DNA of 64,000 bases from Gloeothece verrucosa PCC 7822 (GCF_000147335.1 NC_014501.1:3532300-3596299); one strand, 5' to 3'. Counted from the stretch's first letter, positions 16,967-25,511 are shown. A program made the numbers and translations. Notes: generated by a model from the letters alone, not told the origin.

Positions 16967-19689
16967 ATATTTATGTACCTTTAGGATTAGTAGAACGGAA
17001 ACAGCAACAACGACGAAAAAAACAAGAAGATCCAGACCGAGAAAAAGTTTATCAACTCGAAGAAACTGTTATCACGAAAGAATATCAACATGAGACTTTT
17101 TTAACAGAAATTATCGGAGGAACTGGGCAGGAAAATAAACATATTGCTATTACTGGAGAACCCGGAGCCGGTAAAACTACTTTATTATATAAAATTGCGG
17201 CTTGGATTGAAGAACATCAAAAAGGGTTGCCGATTTTAATTTCTTTGGCGGCATTAGAAAAGCAATCTTTAGAAGACTATTTATTAAATAATTGGCTCAA
17301 AAAAGCTGAAGAATTTATCTCAGAAGAACAAAGACAAGATAAAACAGCATTACAAGAAGCATTAAAAAAACGTTTTCGAGAGGGCGGAGTCTGGTTATTA
17401 TTAGATGGTTTAGATGAAATGGCCGTGAATTCATCGGGCGGAGTTTTGACGACAATTCAACAGTATTTAGAGGATTGGATAAATCGAGCCAGAATAATTT
17501 TAACCTCTCGTTTAAATGTTTGGGATGAGCAGAAAAGTAATCCGTTATCAGATTTTAAAACTTTTCGGACTTTACAGTTTACGGATGAACAAGTAACAGA
17601 ATTTATTGAGGATTGGTTTGAAAATGACCTCTCCCCCAACCCCTCTCCTGCGAGGAGAGGGGAGCTAGATAATATAGTATTTCAATTACAAGATAAACTT
17701 AAAGAACCTCAATATCAATCTATCCAAGAATTGATTCATAATCCCCTGAGATTGGCAATGTTATGTGAAGTTTGGTCCAATAATCCAGGGCAATTACCCG
17801 ATACAAAAGCCCAGTTATATGAGTTATATGTAAGAGATTATTATCGGGAATGGAAACCAGAACAGCATCAAATTAGTAGAGAAAAACAACAGCTATTAAA
17901 TCGAAAGTTGGGAGAATTAGCGTTACAACAGCTTGATAGTGAGGTTAGATTTCGTATTCTGGAAAGTAGGGCTTATAATGTGATGGGTGAGGAATTATTT
18001 AAGTTAGCTTGTCGGGTGGGTTGGTTGAATATTGTTGATCGGGAAGCGGCAACAGATGAACCGGTTTATGCTTTTTATCATCCGAGTTTTCAAGAATATT
18101 TCGCCGCTACAGTTATTGATGATTGGGATTATTTTCTCACTCGTAAACACAAAAATAAACCTGCTAAAGGGAAACTATATCGCATTTTTGAGGCTAAATG
18201 GAAAGAACCTTTTTTGCTGTGGTTGGGACGAGGGGATGTAAAAAAAGAGGAAAAAGAGGCATTCATTAATAAGTTAGTGACGTTTAATGATGGATGCGGC
18301 AAATGGGAAAATAAAGGAATGTATGATTATCGAGCTTATTTGTTAGCCGCAATGGGAGTGAGGGAGTTTAAAAATTGCTCTCAGACTAAAGAAATTGTTA
18401 CGCAGATAATAAACTGGACATTTAGTAATTCTCCTATAAAAGACTTAGCGAATGCAACTCTAGTAGAGACTGAGCGAGAAACAGCGATCTCCGCTTGGGA
18501 AGCCTTAATCCAAACCTCACAGTATGAATGGACTCGCGCTTATGCGGCACTCGGTTTAGGAAATATAGCTCCCGGCAACGAAAAAGCGATCTCCGCTTTG
18601 GTAGCCTTAATCTCTACCTCACAGGATGAATTGACTCGCGCTTATGCGGTAGAGAGTTTAGGAAAGATAGCTCCCGGCAACGAAAAAGCGATCTCCGCTT
18701 TGGAAGCCTTAATCTCTACCTCACAGGATGAATCGACTCGCCGTGATGCGGCAGAGAGTTTAGGAGAGATAGCTCCCGGCAACGAAAAAGCGATCTCCGC
18801 TTTGGAAGCCTTAATCTCTACCTCACAGGATGAATCGACTCGCCGTGATGCGGCAGAGAGTTTAGGAGAGATAGCTCCCGGCAACGAAAAAGCGATCTCC
18901 GCTTTGGAAGCCTTAATCTCTACCTCACAGGATGAATCGACTCGCCGTGATGCGGCAGAGAGTTTAGGAGAGATAGCTCCCGGCAACGAAAAAGCGATCT
19001 CCGCTTTGGAAGCCTTAATCTCTACCTCACAGGATGAATCGACTCGCCGTGATGCGGCAGAGAGTTTAGGAGAGATAGCTCCCGGCAACGAAAAAGCGAT
19101 CTCCGCTTTGGAAGCCTTAATCTCTACCTCACAGGATGAATCGACTCGCCGTGATGCGGCAGAGAGTTTAGGAGAGATAGCTCCCGGCAACGAAAAAGCG
19201 ATCTCCGCTTTGGAAGCCTTAATCTCTACCTCACAGGATGAATGGACTCGCCGTGATGCGGCAGAGAGTTTAGGAAAGATAGCTCCCGGCAACGAAAAAG
19301 CGATCTCCGCTTTGGAAGCCTTAATCTCTACCTCACAGGATGAATGGACTCGCCGTAATGCGGCAGAGAGTTTAAAACAAATATTGACAAAATCTGAGAT
19401 GGCAAAAGCTGTTACCAAGCTGAAAAATAAGCCATTAGAAATAACTTGGCAACTTTTGCGTAATTTTAGTTTTAACAAAGAGGCTTACGAAATTTTCTCG
19501 CATTGCGCCCAAACCCTACCTTATCCCGAATTCTATCAAGCCTGGCACAAGCCCCGCAACCCTTGGATCAAGCCATTAATTATTATCTTGCTCAGTGGAA
19601 GTGTAGCAGGAACTCTCATCTATACCCAATCTCAAACCTCTCACCCACCAGCGCCGCCTATTCCCCAACCTGAGATTAATTCAAAATGA
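16888..19689 (+). CDS. NACHT NTPase with HEAT-like repeats and C-terminal membrane helix (NLR-like)
   Basis: This frame has no ATG before the NTPase domain. Its only plausible own start is TTG at 16888, so the real start is probably 16841 with a -1 shift. The 933 residues contain FELNIYVPLGLVERKQ (24-39), a NACHT domain with Walker A ITGEPGAGKT (88-97), Walker B LLLDGLDE (170-177) and sensor RIILTSR (202-208). A winged-helix/SFQEYFAA region lies near 400. Nine 34-residue HEAT-like units of the AISALEALISTSQDE type span about 533-832. One membrane helix lies near 900 (LIIILLSGSVAGTLIY). NACHT-repeat proteins are the bacterial relatives of NLRs, several of which defend against phage. Residues 247-260 (DLSPNPSPARRGEL) derive from an inserted palindromic repeat. 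Confidence 0.85.
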   Translation: MAIYLSTSPTKTKKTQKKNYRKRFELNIYVPLGLVERKQQQRRKKQEDPDREKVYQLEETVITKEYQHETFLTEIIGGTGQENKHIAITGEPGAGKTTLLYKIAAWIEEHQKGLPILISLAALEKQSLEDYLLNNWLKKAEEFISEEQRQDKTALQEALKKRFREGGVWLLLDGLDEMAVNSSGGVLTTIQQYLEDWINRARIILTSRLNVWDEQKSNPLSDFKTFRTLQFTDEQVTEFIEDWFENDLSPNPSPARRGELDNIVFQLQDKLKEPQYQSIQELIHNPLRLAMLCEVWSNNPGQLPDTKAQLYELYVRDYYREWKPEQHQISREKQQLLNRKLGELALQQLDSEVRFRILESRAYNVMGEELFKLACRVGWLNIVDREAATDEPVYAFYHPSFQEYFAATVIDDWDYFLTRKHKNKPAKGKLYRIFEAKWKEPFLLWLGRGDVKKEEKEAFINKLVTFNDGCGKWENKGMYDYRAYLLAAMGVREFKNCSQTKEIVTQIINWTFSNSPIKDLANATLVETERETAISAWEALIQTSQYEWTRAYAALGLGNIAPGNEKAISALVALISTSQDELTRAYAVESLGKIAPGNEKAISALEALISTSQDESTRRDAAESLGEIAPGNEKAISALEALISTSQDESTRRDAAESLGEIAPGNEKAISALEALISTSQDESTRRDAAESLGEIAPGNEKAISALEALISTSQDESTRRDAAESLGEIAPGNEKAISALEALISTSQDESTRRDAAESLGEIAPGNEKAISALEALISTSQDEWTRRDAAESLGKIAPGNEKAISALEALISTSQDEWTRRNAAESLKQILTKSEMAKAVTKLKNKPLEITWQLLRNFSFNKEAYEIFSHCAQTLPYPEFYQAWHKPRNPWIKPLIIILLSGSVAGTLIYTQSQTSHPPAPPIPQPEINSK
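17626..17664 (+). repeat. Dispersed palindromic repeat inserted in frame inside the NACHT gene, copy 2
   Basis: The 39 bp starting GACCTCTCCCCCAACCC match the intergenic copy at 15918-15956 almost exactly. Here they encode DLSPNPSPARRGE between a helix ending DWFEN and one beginning LDNIVFQLQDK. The reading frame is kept, so the insertion was tolerated or exapted. Confidence 0.9.
18484..19386 (+). repeat. 102-bp tandem repeats coding HEAT-like units
   Basis: Nine units start at 18484 and recur every 102 bp; the ninth (from 19300) degenerates after AAESL. Units 3 to 7 (18688-19197) encode identical residues and look identical at the DNA level, silent sites included. Units 1, 2, 8 and 9 differ by a few bases. 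This indicates very recent expansion or gene conversion. Confidence 0.93.
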
Positions 19690-19760
19690 TAATTTTAATT
19701 GCTTTTCACTTAGTTTTAAGTTTAAGGTCTGTGTTGAATTTCGTTCCTCATAATATCCTT

Positions 19761-19815
19761 TTAGCCCGCGCAGGCGGGCTTTGTTCGTATAGCCTCACCC
19801 TTCAGGGTGAAGGGC
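19761..19815. repeat. Twin-hairpin REP-like element, copy 1, truncating a toxin gene
   Basis: AGCCCGCGCAGGCGGGCT (19763-19780) is followed by TCACCCTTCAGGGTGA (19795-19810), two palindromes about 14 bases apart. A second copy with the same order lies at 53853-53900. Here the element supplies the last codons and the stop of the RelE-type toxin gene on the minus strand. Confidence 0.85.
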
Positions 19816-19973
19816 TTATCCACTGACCAAAACGGGCCTACTTTTTTAAAATGTAGTGACGGATAGCGAGAGTCTTGTTTAAGCAACTCGTAACATCGAT
19901 CTGCAAGTTCTTGGACATCACGCGGTAGCTGTGGATAATGATACCAAAAATCAGGACTCGCTCGATGTCTCAC
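19761..19973 (-). pseudogene. RelE/ParE-type toxin, C-terminally truncated by a repeat
   Basis: The start is GTG at 19973, overlapping the antitoxin TGA by two bases, a classic coupled arrangement. Residues 1-51 (RHRASPDFWYHYPQLPRDVQ, then CYELLKQDSRYPSLHFKKVGPFWSV) match cyanobacterial RelE/ParE-like toxins. In those proteins the chain continues with a strand such as RVGLRYRAL and an IGTHAEYD ending, which hold the catalytic surface. Here residues 52-70 (DKPFTLKGEAIRTKPACAG) come from the twin-hairpin repeat. The toxin is therefore probably inactive. Confidence 0.75.
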
Positions 19974-20170
19974 AAATCAGTACAATTTCCTGCTTGCAAA
20001 TTTTTTAAAGCTTTTTTAGCTAACTCATCCAATCTCCCCGCCGCTACATCTTCCTCAAATTGTTTATCCCACGCCACCGCATCGAATTGGGCAAACCAAT
20101 TACGAAATGCGGCAAGATCTTCTGGGGAAAGTTGACTAACAGCTTCTTCAATTTCTTGCAGAGTCTTCAT
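19970..20170 (-). CDS. Antitoxin of a RelE/ParE-type pair
   Basis: The protein begins MKTLQEIEEAVSQLSPEDLAAF and continues FRNWFAQFDAVAWDKQFEEDVAAGRLDELAKKALKNLQAG, a common cyanobacterial antitoxin pattern (66 residues). An ATG at 20182 would add four residues (MLIN), but these lie in the duplicated repeat, so I prefer 20170. The toxin start overlaps its stop. Since the toxin is truncated, the antitoxin may be a relic or may still guard against homologous toxins elsewhere. Confidence 0.75.
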   Translation of the reverse strand: MKTLQEIEEAVSQLSPEDLAAFRNWFAQFDAVAWDKQFEEDVAAGRLDELAKKALKNLQAGNCTDL

Positions 20171-20516
20171 ATTGATCAACATAAAGCTACTTTTTTGATT
20201 TAAATATAACCCATTTTAATCATAAAGTTTAATGGGGTGGTGGGTTACGGCGGATTGATAATTTATTCTCTTATTTCAAACTTTTTCGCCGCCTAAACCA
20301 CCCTACAATGTTCCTCCTCTCCTGCGAGGAGAGGGGGTTAGGGATTGATCAACAAAAAGCTACTTTTTTGATTTAAATATAACCCATTTTAATCATAAAG
20401 TTTAATGGGGTGGTGGGTTACGGCGGATTGATAATTTATTCTCTTGTTTCAAACTTTTTCGCCGCCTAACCCACCCTACAATGTTCCTCCTCTCCTCGCA
20501 GGAGAGGGGGTTAGGG
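20171..20516. repeat. Direct tandem duplication, 173-bp period
   Basis: The block from ATTGATCAACATAAAGC at 20171 recurs at 20344 with only a handful of differences (for example CATAAAG/CAAAAAG, CTTATTTC/CTTGTTTC and TGCGAGG/TCGCAGG). Each copy includes an AT-rich leader, a GGTGGTGGGTTACGGCGG palindrome (20234-20307; 20407-20480) and an inverted copy of the CTCTCC repeat. It fills the gap between the antitoxin and ispH, which otherwise holds no gene. Confidence 0.92.
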
Positions 20517-20527
20517 GGAGAGGTCAT

Positions 20528-21733
20528 TTAAACCGCCGCCAAAGCTTTAATCTCAAAAATCTTTTCAAGAACCTGTTCTACCACAATATCCGGAGTAGAA
20601 GCGCCAGAAGTCACTCCAATAACCACCTTCCCATCAGGGAGCCAATTTTCCTTAACTTCTAAATCTTTCAAGAGCGGCTTATGTTCAATGCGGTTACCTG
20701 GTCCTATCCGAGAAGCACTATCAATATGATAAGAAACAATTCCCTCATTAATAGGAATCTCTTGTAAATGAGTGGTATTAGAAGAATTAAACCCACCAAC
20801 CACCACCATTAAATCTAACTCTTCCTTAACCAAATCGAACATGGCATCCTGACGTTCTTGAGTGGCATCACAGATAGTATTAAAACTCATAAAATGCTCA
20901 TTTAAAACCGTCGGGCCAAACTTTTTCAACATAGTACGCTCGAAGAGTTTCCCAATCTCCTCGGTTTCACTCTTAAGCATGGTCGTTTGATTAGCAATCC
21001 CAATTCTTTCTAAATCCACATCGGGATCAAACCCCGCCGAATAAGCCTTTTTAAACTTAGCTAAAAACTCTTGTTTATCCCCACCATTAAGAATATAATT
21101 ACAGACATATTCAGCCTGTTCCATATTCAATACAATTAAATAAGTTCCTGCAAAAGAACTGGTCGCAACCGTTTCTTCATGCTTATACTTGCCGTGAATA
21201 ATCGAAGTATAACTGCGTTTTTTATGCTTTTCTACTGAATTCCAAACTTTAGCTACCCAGGGACAAGTAGTGTCAACAATGGTGCAACCTTTATCATTAA
21301 GCAGTTGCATTTCACTCACACTCGCGCCAAAAGCCGGTAAAATAACGACATCATTTCCTTCAACGACGCTAAAATCTTTTTGACCTTCAATTACAGGAAT
21401 AAATTCCACTTTCATCTCCCGCAAGCGCTGGTTCACAGAAGGGTTATGTATGACTTCGTTGGTTAACCAGATGCGTTGAGAGGGAAAATGTTGACGGGTT
21501 TCATAAGACATCGCTACCGCACGTTCTACCCCCCAACAAAACCCAAACGCCTCAGCAAGACGAATAGTCACATCTCCTCGAGTTATTCTATAGTTATTAT
21601 TACGAATCTCTGTGATTAAAGAACTCTGATACTCGCTATTCATTACCCCCATCGCTTCTTCTTGATGGCCGAATCCTTTGCGGTGGTAATTCTCTGACTG
21701 TTGTAATGAGCGTTTAAAGGCTTTTGTATCCAT
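20528..21733 (-). CDS. ispH: 4-hydroxy-3-methylbut-2-enyl diphosphate reductase
   Basis: I choose the ATG at 21733 because cyanobacterial IspH begins [22 protein letters not shown]; an ATG at 21760 would add nine Asn-rich residues. The 401-residue enzyme makes IPP and DMAPP in the last step of the MEP pathway. The three cysteines that hold the iron-sulphur cluster are seen in [17 protein letters not shown] and [12 protein letters not shown]. The substrate-binding segments NEVIHNP and [10 protein letters not shown], with the SGASTPD loop, are present. It is of the long cyanobacterial/plant type. Downstream lies the repeat at 20486-20526, which can terminate its transcript. Confidence 0.97.
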   Translation of the reverse strand: MDTKAFKRSLQQSENYHRKGFGHQEEAMGVMNSEYQSSLITEIRNNNYRITRGDVTIRLAEAFGFCWGVERAVAMSYETRQHFPSQRIWLTNEVIHNPSVNQRLREMKVEFIPVIEGQKDFSVVEGNDVVILPAFGASVSEMQLLNDKGCTIVDTTCPWVAKVWNSVEKHKKRSYTSIIHGKYKHEETVATSSFAGTYLIVLNMEQAEYVCNYILNGGDKQEFLAKFKKAYSAGFDPDVDLERIGIANQTTMLKSETEEIGKLFERTMLKKFGPTVLNEHFMSFNTICDATQERQDAMFDLVKEELDLMVVVGGFNSSNTTHLQEIPINEGIVSYHIDSASRIGPGNRIEHKPLLKDLEVKENWLPDGKVVIGVTSGASTPDIVVEQVLEKIFEIKALAAV

Positions 21734-21909
21734 GTTGTTATTGTTGTTATCCCTTATCATTAACTCATTGTAGAGGCTTTAGGCTCTTGCAAAAGTCCGG
21801 ATTTTAGATTATTGTCCACAGATGAACGCAGGCAGGCAGAGTGTAGCAGATGAATACAGATATATTTAGCCGGTGTTCCCTGTTCCCTTAAAAAGAATTT
21901 TAGCTCTTG

Positions 21910-23238
21910 ATGATCATGCTAAATTCCACTTTAAAAGTTCTTATTTCGCTTATCCCTTTAGGTTTTCTGACTGGCTGTGCTGTATCTCCTTCTTCTGTGG
22001 TTTCTCCCACTCCTGAAGCCAAATTACAACAAATTTCTTCTCAATCGCTCAAGCCGGTTTCTATCCCTCATCTTGCCGCTCTTAATGGAGCCGCTCAACC
22101 TAATCAAGCACAGATTGAACAATTTGTCAAGCATCTGGCAACCAGAGGTTACGACCCTACTACCCAAGGCATTTGGATACAGTCAGGAAATACGCTATTA
22201 GCCAATTATAGAGGCACTACGCCGCTTGAGAGTGCTTCTATTGCTAAAGTGGCCACTACCCTAGTCGCCTTGGATAGATTTAACCCAGATCACCAGTTTA
22301 CTACTGATTTTGCTATGAGGGGTAAGCTCAAAGATGGTGTTTTAAACGGGGACTTAGTGGTCAAAGGAGGTGATGATCCTTTTTTTGTTTGGGAAGAAGC
22401 GATGGCGGTGGGGAATTTATTAAATGAAATGGGAATTAAGCGAGTCACTGGGGATTTAATTATTGTAGGGCGTTTTGCCATGAATTTTAAATTATCTGCC
22501 CTTGAATCGGGTAATTTATTAAAAATCGGCTTAAACTCCCAAAACTGGACTGAAGAAGCCAAAACACAATATCAAACTTTACCCCCCGGCACACCCACTC
22601 CTCAAGTCATTATCGAAGGTTCAGTTAAACCCCTTGCTACTGCGCCGCCAGGGCTAAAACCTCTGTTATCTCATCATTCTTTGCCTCTAGCTGAACTCCT
22701 CAAAAAAATGAATCTCTACAGTAATACTTGGATGACCAAGATCATTAATACAGCATTAGGGGGTGATCTCATTGTCGCCGAAAAAGCCGCTCAACTCGCA
22801 CAAGTCCCCCCCTCAGAAATTCAACTCGGTGGAGATGATAAGATTTCTCCTCGGGCTACAGTAGCGATGTTTTTAGCCATTGAACGGTATTTACAAGCTT
22901 ATAATATGACTATTGCCGATGTTTTTGCTATTATTGGGCAAGATGAAGGTATTTTACAAATTAGGCGGCAACTTCCCCCCTTTGCCGTACTCAAGTCGGG
23001 AATTTGGGACAATATTAGTGCTTTAGCCGGAGCGTTACCTACCCAACAAAAAAATACAGTTTGGTTTGCCATTATGAATATAGGACAACCTTGGAAACAA
23101 TCGGAAAGCGAACAAGAACAATTACTAACAGAATTAGTCAATGATTGGGGAAGGGTTGTTACTGCGCCACCGGAGTTAAAACCCTTAGCCAGCAGAGTTA
23201 ATAATAAAAGTTCTCTGGTCAAAATCACCCAAAATTAA
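21910..23238 (+). CDS. D-Ala-D-Ala carboxypeptidase, PBP4 family (S13), lipoprotein
   Basis: The protein has a lipoprotein signal with lipobox LTGC at about residues 20-23, a Pro/Ser-rich spacer, then a penicillin-binding domain. The nucleophile motif SIAK is near residue 110 in LESASIAKVATT, a YSNTW motif sits at the SxN place and LKSGIWDN at the KTG place. GDLVVKGGDDPFF (about 150) is typical of S13 enzymes. It probably trims peptidoglycan side chains in the periplasm. TTG at 21907, ATG at 21910 and ATG at 21916 are all possible starts; the signal peptide is intact with any of them. Confidence 0.85.
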   Translation: MIMLNSTLKVLISLIPLGFLTGCAVSPSSVVSPTPEAKLQQISSQSLKPVSIPHLAALNGAAQPNQAQIEQFVKHLATRGYDPTTQGIWIQSGNTLLANYRGTTPLESASIAKVATTLVALDRFNPDHQFTTDFAMRGKLKDGVLNGDLVVKGGDDPFFVWEEAMAVGNLLNEMGIKRVTGDLIIVGRFAMNFKLSALESGNLLKIGLNSQNWTEEAKTQYQTLPPGTPTPQVIIEGSVKPLATAPPGLKPLLSHHSLPLAELLKKMNLYSNTWMTKIINTALGGDLIVAEKAAQLAQVPPSEIQLGGDDKISPRATVAMFLAIERYLQAYNMTIADVFAIIGQDEGILQIRRQLPPFAVLKSGIWDNISALAGALPTQQKNTVWFAIMNIGQPWKQSESEQEQLLTELVNDWGRVVTAPPELKPLASRVNNKSSLVKITQN

Positions 23239-23252
23239 TTGATTTAAATTCC

Positions 23253-24437
23253 ATGAAATTAATCCGAAAAGCTTTATCAAACAAAAAAATTAGTCGATTT
23301 ATAATCACGCCTTTTTTAGGAGGGCTAACCCTATTTTCTCCCTCGATGATTTTAGCTGAGTCTCAAGCACCTGCTCATCTTTCAATCGAAGAACAAGCAT
23401 TAGTAGAAGATTTAGTTAAGTGTATTTCCAATAGTTTTTCCGGTGATAGTCAAAGTCAACAGCAAAGTTTAGAAACCACTTCTATACAATGTTTTTATCG
23501 AGTTATTTATCTAGATGAACAGGGCAATATTCGAGCCGATGCCGAAGAACGTCTTAAAAGCATTGTCAAGATAACAGGCGTTCCTTTACCGACTCCTACC
23601 CGTCAAGGACAAGCCACTATTGAATTACAAAAATTGCCCTCAACTAATGTTTTTTCTCTTCCTGTAACCATTGAGGGAAAAACACACCCATTTATTTTAG
23701 ATATGGGGGCTTCTAACTCGATCATTACTAATCAAATAGCCCAAAAACTTAAACTAAAAAGTATTAATATCCCCAATGATTTATTAGAATATATGGTAGT
23801 GGGCCAAAGCTGCGATAAACTTGAGGCGGCTATGCACCCCTTTCCTAAAATAGCCATTGAAGGGGCAAGCGCACAAGGACTTATGGGACTAGGTTTATCA
23901 AAATTTTTAATTTCTGAAAATATTGCCGGTGTCATCGGCTTAGATTTTTTTAGCGGCTTTGATGTCAAGATTAATCCTGAAACTCAAAAACTCCAATTAT
24001 CCCCCCCTTCTACTATCAGTACGTCAGCCATTCCTTTAAAAGGAAAAATGGGGTTAATGACCACTCAAGTTTATATTAATGGTCAAGGTCCTTTTACCTT
24101 TCTTCTTGATACGGGAGCCGAACAAATGGTTATTTCTGAAAAATTGGCAAAACAACTCAATCTGACGAAAAACAAACCCACACAAGTAAGCGGATTTTGT
24201 GGAAATGAAGCGGCTTATAATACCCGTTTAGATCAAGTGAGTTTAAAAGAAAATACGGTTAATCAAATTGATGGCGTGATTGTTGATACTAAGGTGTTAG
24301 ATACTTTAGAAATTGATGGCATTGTTGGGCAAAATTTTCTCAATCAATATCAACAACATTGGCAATTTAGTTCTCCCAATGAATTAGGCTTTCCCGAAAC
24401 AGGCGGCTTAACGTTATCTCCTCTGAAAAGTCATTAG
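23253..24437 (+). CDS. Secreted double retropepsin-like aspartic protease
   Basis: The 394-residue protein has an N-terminal signal (TPFLGGLTLFSPSMILAES, cleavage near 35), a linker and two retropepsin-type domains. The first active-site loop reads FILDMGAS (Asp150), with Met in place of the usual Thr. The second reads FLLDTGAE (Asp286), which is canonical. Each is followed by the family's hydrophobic strand (GVIGLDFF and GIVGQNFL). Two domains in one chain could form an internal pepsin-like dimer, so each Asp may contribute one half of the site. It starts 14 bp after the PBP4-like gene and is probably co-transcribed. Confidence 0.85.
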   Translation: MKLIRKALSNKKISRFIITPFLGGLTLFSPSMILAESQAPAHLSIEEQALVEDLVKCISNSFSGDSQSQQQSLETTSIQCFYRVIYLDEQGNIRADAEERLKSIVKITGVPLPTPTRQGQATIELQKLPSTNVFSLPVTIEGKTHPFILDMGASNSIITNQIAQKLKLKSINIPNDLLEYMVVGQSCDKLEAAMHPFPKIAIEGASAQGLMGLGLSKFLISENIAGVIGLDFFSGFDVKINPETQKLQLSPPSTISTSAIPLKGKMGLMTTQVYINGQGPFTFLLDTGAEQMVISEKLAKQLNLTKNKPTQVSGFCGNEAAYNTRLDQVSLKENTVNQIDGVIVDTKVLDTLEIDGIVGQNFLNQYQQHWQFSSPNELGFPETGGLTLSPLKSH

Positions 24438-24474
24438 TTATTTACCCTTTATTATTTCTTCTTACTCTTTACTT

Positions 24475-25251
24475 ATGTGTCAACTCCTAGGCATGAATTG
24501 TAATGTTCCCACTGATATCTGTTTTTCCTTTGAAGGCTTTTGTGCTAGAGGCGGCAAAACAGATGAACATCGAGATGGTTGGGGCATTGCTTTTTTTGAA
24601 GGAAAAGCCTGTCGAATGTTTCAAGATGCTAAACCTTCTGCTATCTCTCCCATAGCGGACTTAGTCAAACGCTACCCCATTAAATCTACTAATGTTATTG
24701 CCCATATCCGCAAAGCAACACAAGGAGATATTCGTCTAGAAAATTGTCATCCTTTTAGACGAGAAATGTGGGGGAATTATTGGGTATTTGCTCATAATGG
24801 AAATCTTATAGATATGAATAGCGAACTGCCAGGATTTTATCAACCTATTGGTCAAACCGATAGTGAAAAAGCCTTCTGCTATCTATTAAATATTTTGCGC
24901 CGCTCTTTTGCTGATGGCAAACCTACTCTGACACAACTCTACTCGGTTCTTAAACAAACAACGGATTTGATGGCCGAAAAAGGCGTTTTTAACTATTTAC
25001 TTGGCAATGGTGAATATTTATTTGCTCATTGTTCCACTCATCTACATTATATTATCCGCTCCTCTCCTTTTTCCCAAGCTCATCTCATTGATGAAGACCT
25101 CACCGTAGATTTTCAAGCTTTGACTCATCCTACAGACCGGGTTGCTGTTATTGCTACCACTCCTCTAACTGATAACGAAGTTTGGACACCGATACAACCT
25201 GGAGAGTTAATTATTTTTCGTGACGGTGCGCCAATTGAAGTTAAGAGTTAA
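24475..25251 (+). CDS. Class II glutamine amidotransferase (YafJ-like)
   Basis: The 258-residue protein has the N-terminal nucleophile Cys2 (MCQLLGMNCN), exposed after Met removal. The Ntn-type GATase motifs are HRDGWGIAFFE, AHIRKATQG (Arg that binds the glutamine carboxylate) and FAHNGNL (the Asn/Gly oxyanion hole). Such stand-alone amidotransferases release ammonia from glutamine or gamma-glutamyl compounds; the true substrate is unknown. It lies 37 bp after the protease gene, so it may share its transcript. Confidence 0.9.
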   Translation: MCQLLGMNCNVPTDICFSFEGFCARGGKTDEHRDGWGIAFFEGKACRMFQDAKPSAISPIADLVKRYPIKSTNVIAHIRKATQGDIRLENCHPFRREMWGNYWVFAHNGNLIDMNSELPGFYQPIGQTDSEKAFCYLLNILRRSFADGKPTLTQLYSVLKQTTDLMAEKGVFNYLLGNGEYLFAHCSTHLHYIIRSSPFSQAHLIDEDLTVDFQALTHPTDRVAVIATTPLTDNEVWTPIQPGELIIFRDGAPIEVKS

Positions 25252-25390
25252 TAGTGATGAGTGATGATTTATAGCATCTCTCATTTTAGTGAGGTACATA
25301 GTTTTTCGATTTTAGGGAACACCGGATCTGGGAACAGGTAATAAAAAATAAAATTGAGGTGTACCTCATTGATTGGAGAAACGCTATATA

Positions 25391-25415
25391 ATAACTAATA
25401 ACTAATGACTAATAA
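25391..25415. repeat. STRR heptamers (TAATGACT / TAATAACT)
   Basis: Tandem heptamer-type units (ataactaataactaatgac) occupy this gap. A second array of the same unit lies at 25512-25535. Confidence 0.75.
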
Positions 25416-25432
25416 CTTGATACAAAATACAT

Positions 25433-25508
25433 AGTGGTGGGTTACGGAGCGGATCAAAATTTATCCGTTTCTTATAAAAGTTATCCCCGCACCTAACCCA
25501 CCCTACAA
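25433..25508. repeat. MITE-like palindrome, GTGGTGGGTTACGG type
   Basis: The arms GTGGTGGGTTACGGAGCGG and CCGCACCTAACCCACCCTAC enclose an AT-rich centre. The element is related to those at 20234, 20407 and 16180. It is flanked on both sides by STRR heptamers. Confidence 0.8.
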
Positions 25509-25511
25509 TTC

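Noticed and set aside
18484..19386. Regular repeats that could suggest a CRISPR array
   Set aside because: The units are contiguous 102-bp coding repeats without unique spacers and lie in an open frame.
18642..19478. Long minus-strand frame opposite the HEAT repeats (repeated SRRVDSSCEVEIKASKAE)
   Set aside because: It exists only because the 102-bp repeat unit lacks stops on the other strand; there is no ribosome site and no family resemblance.
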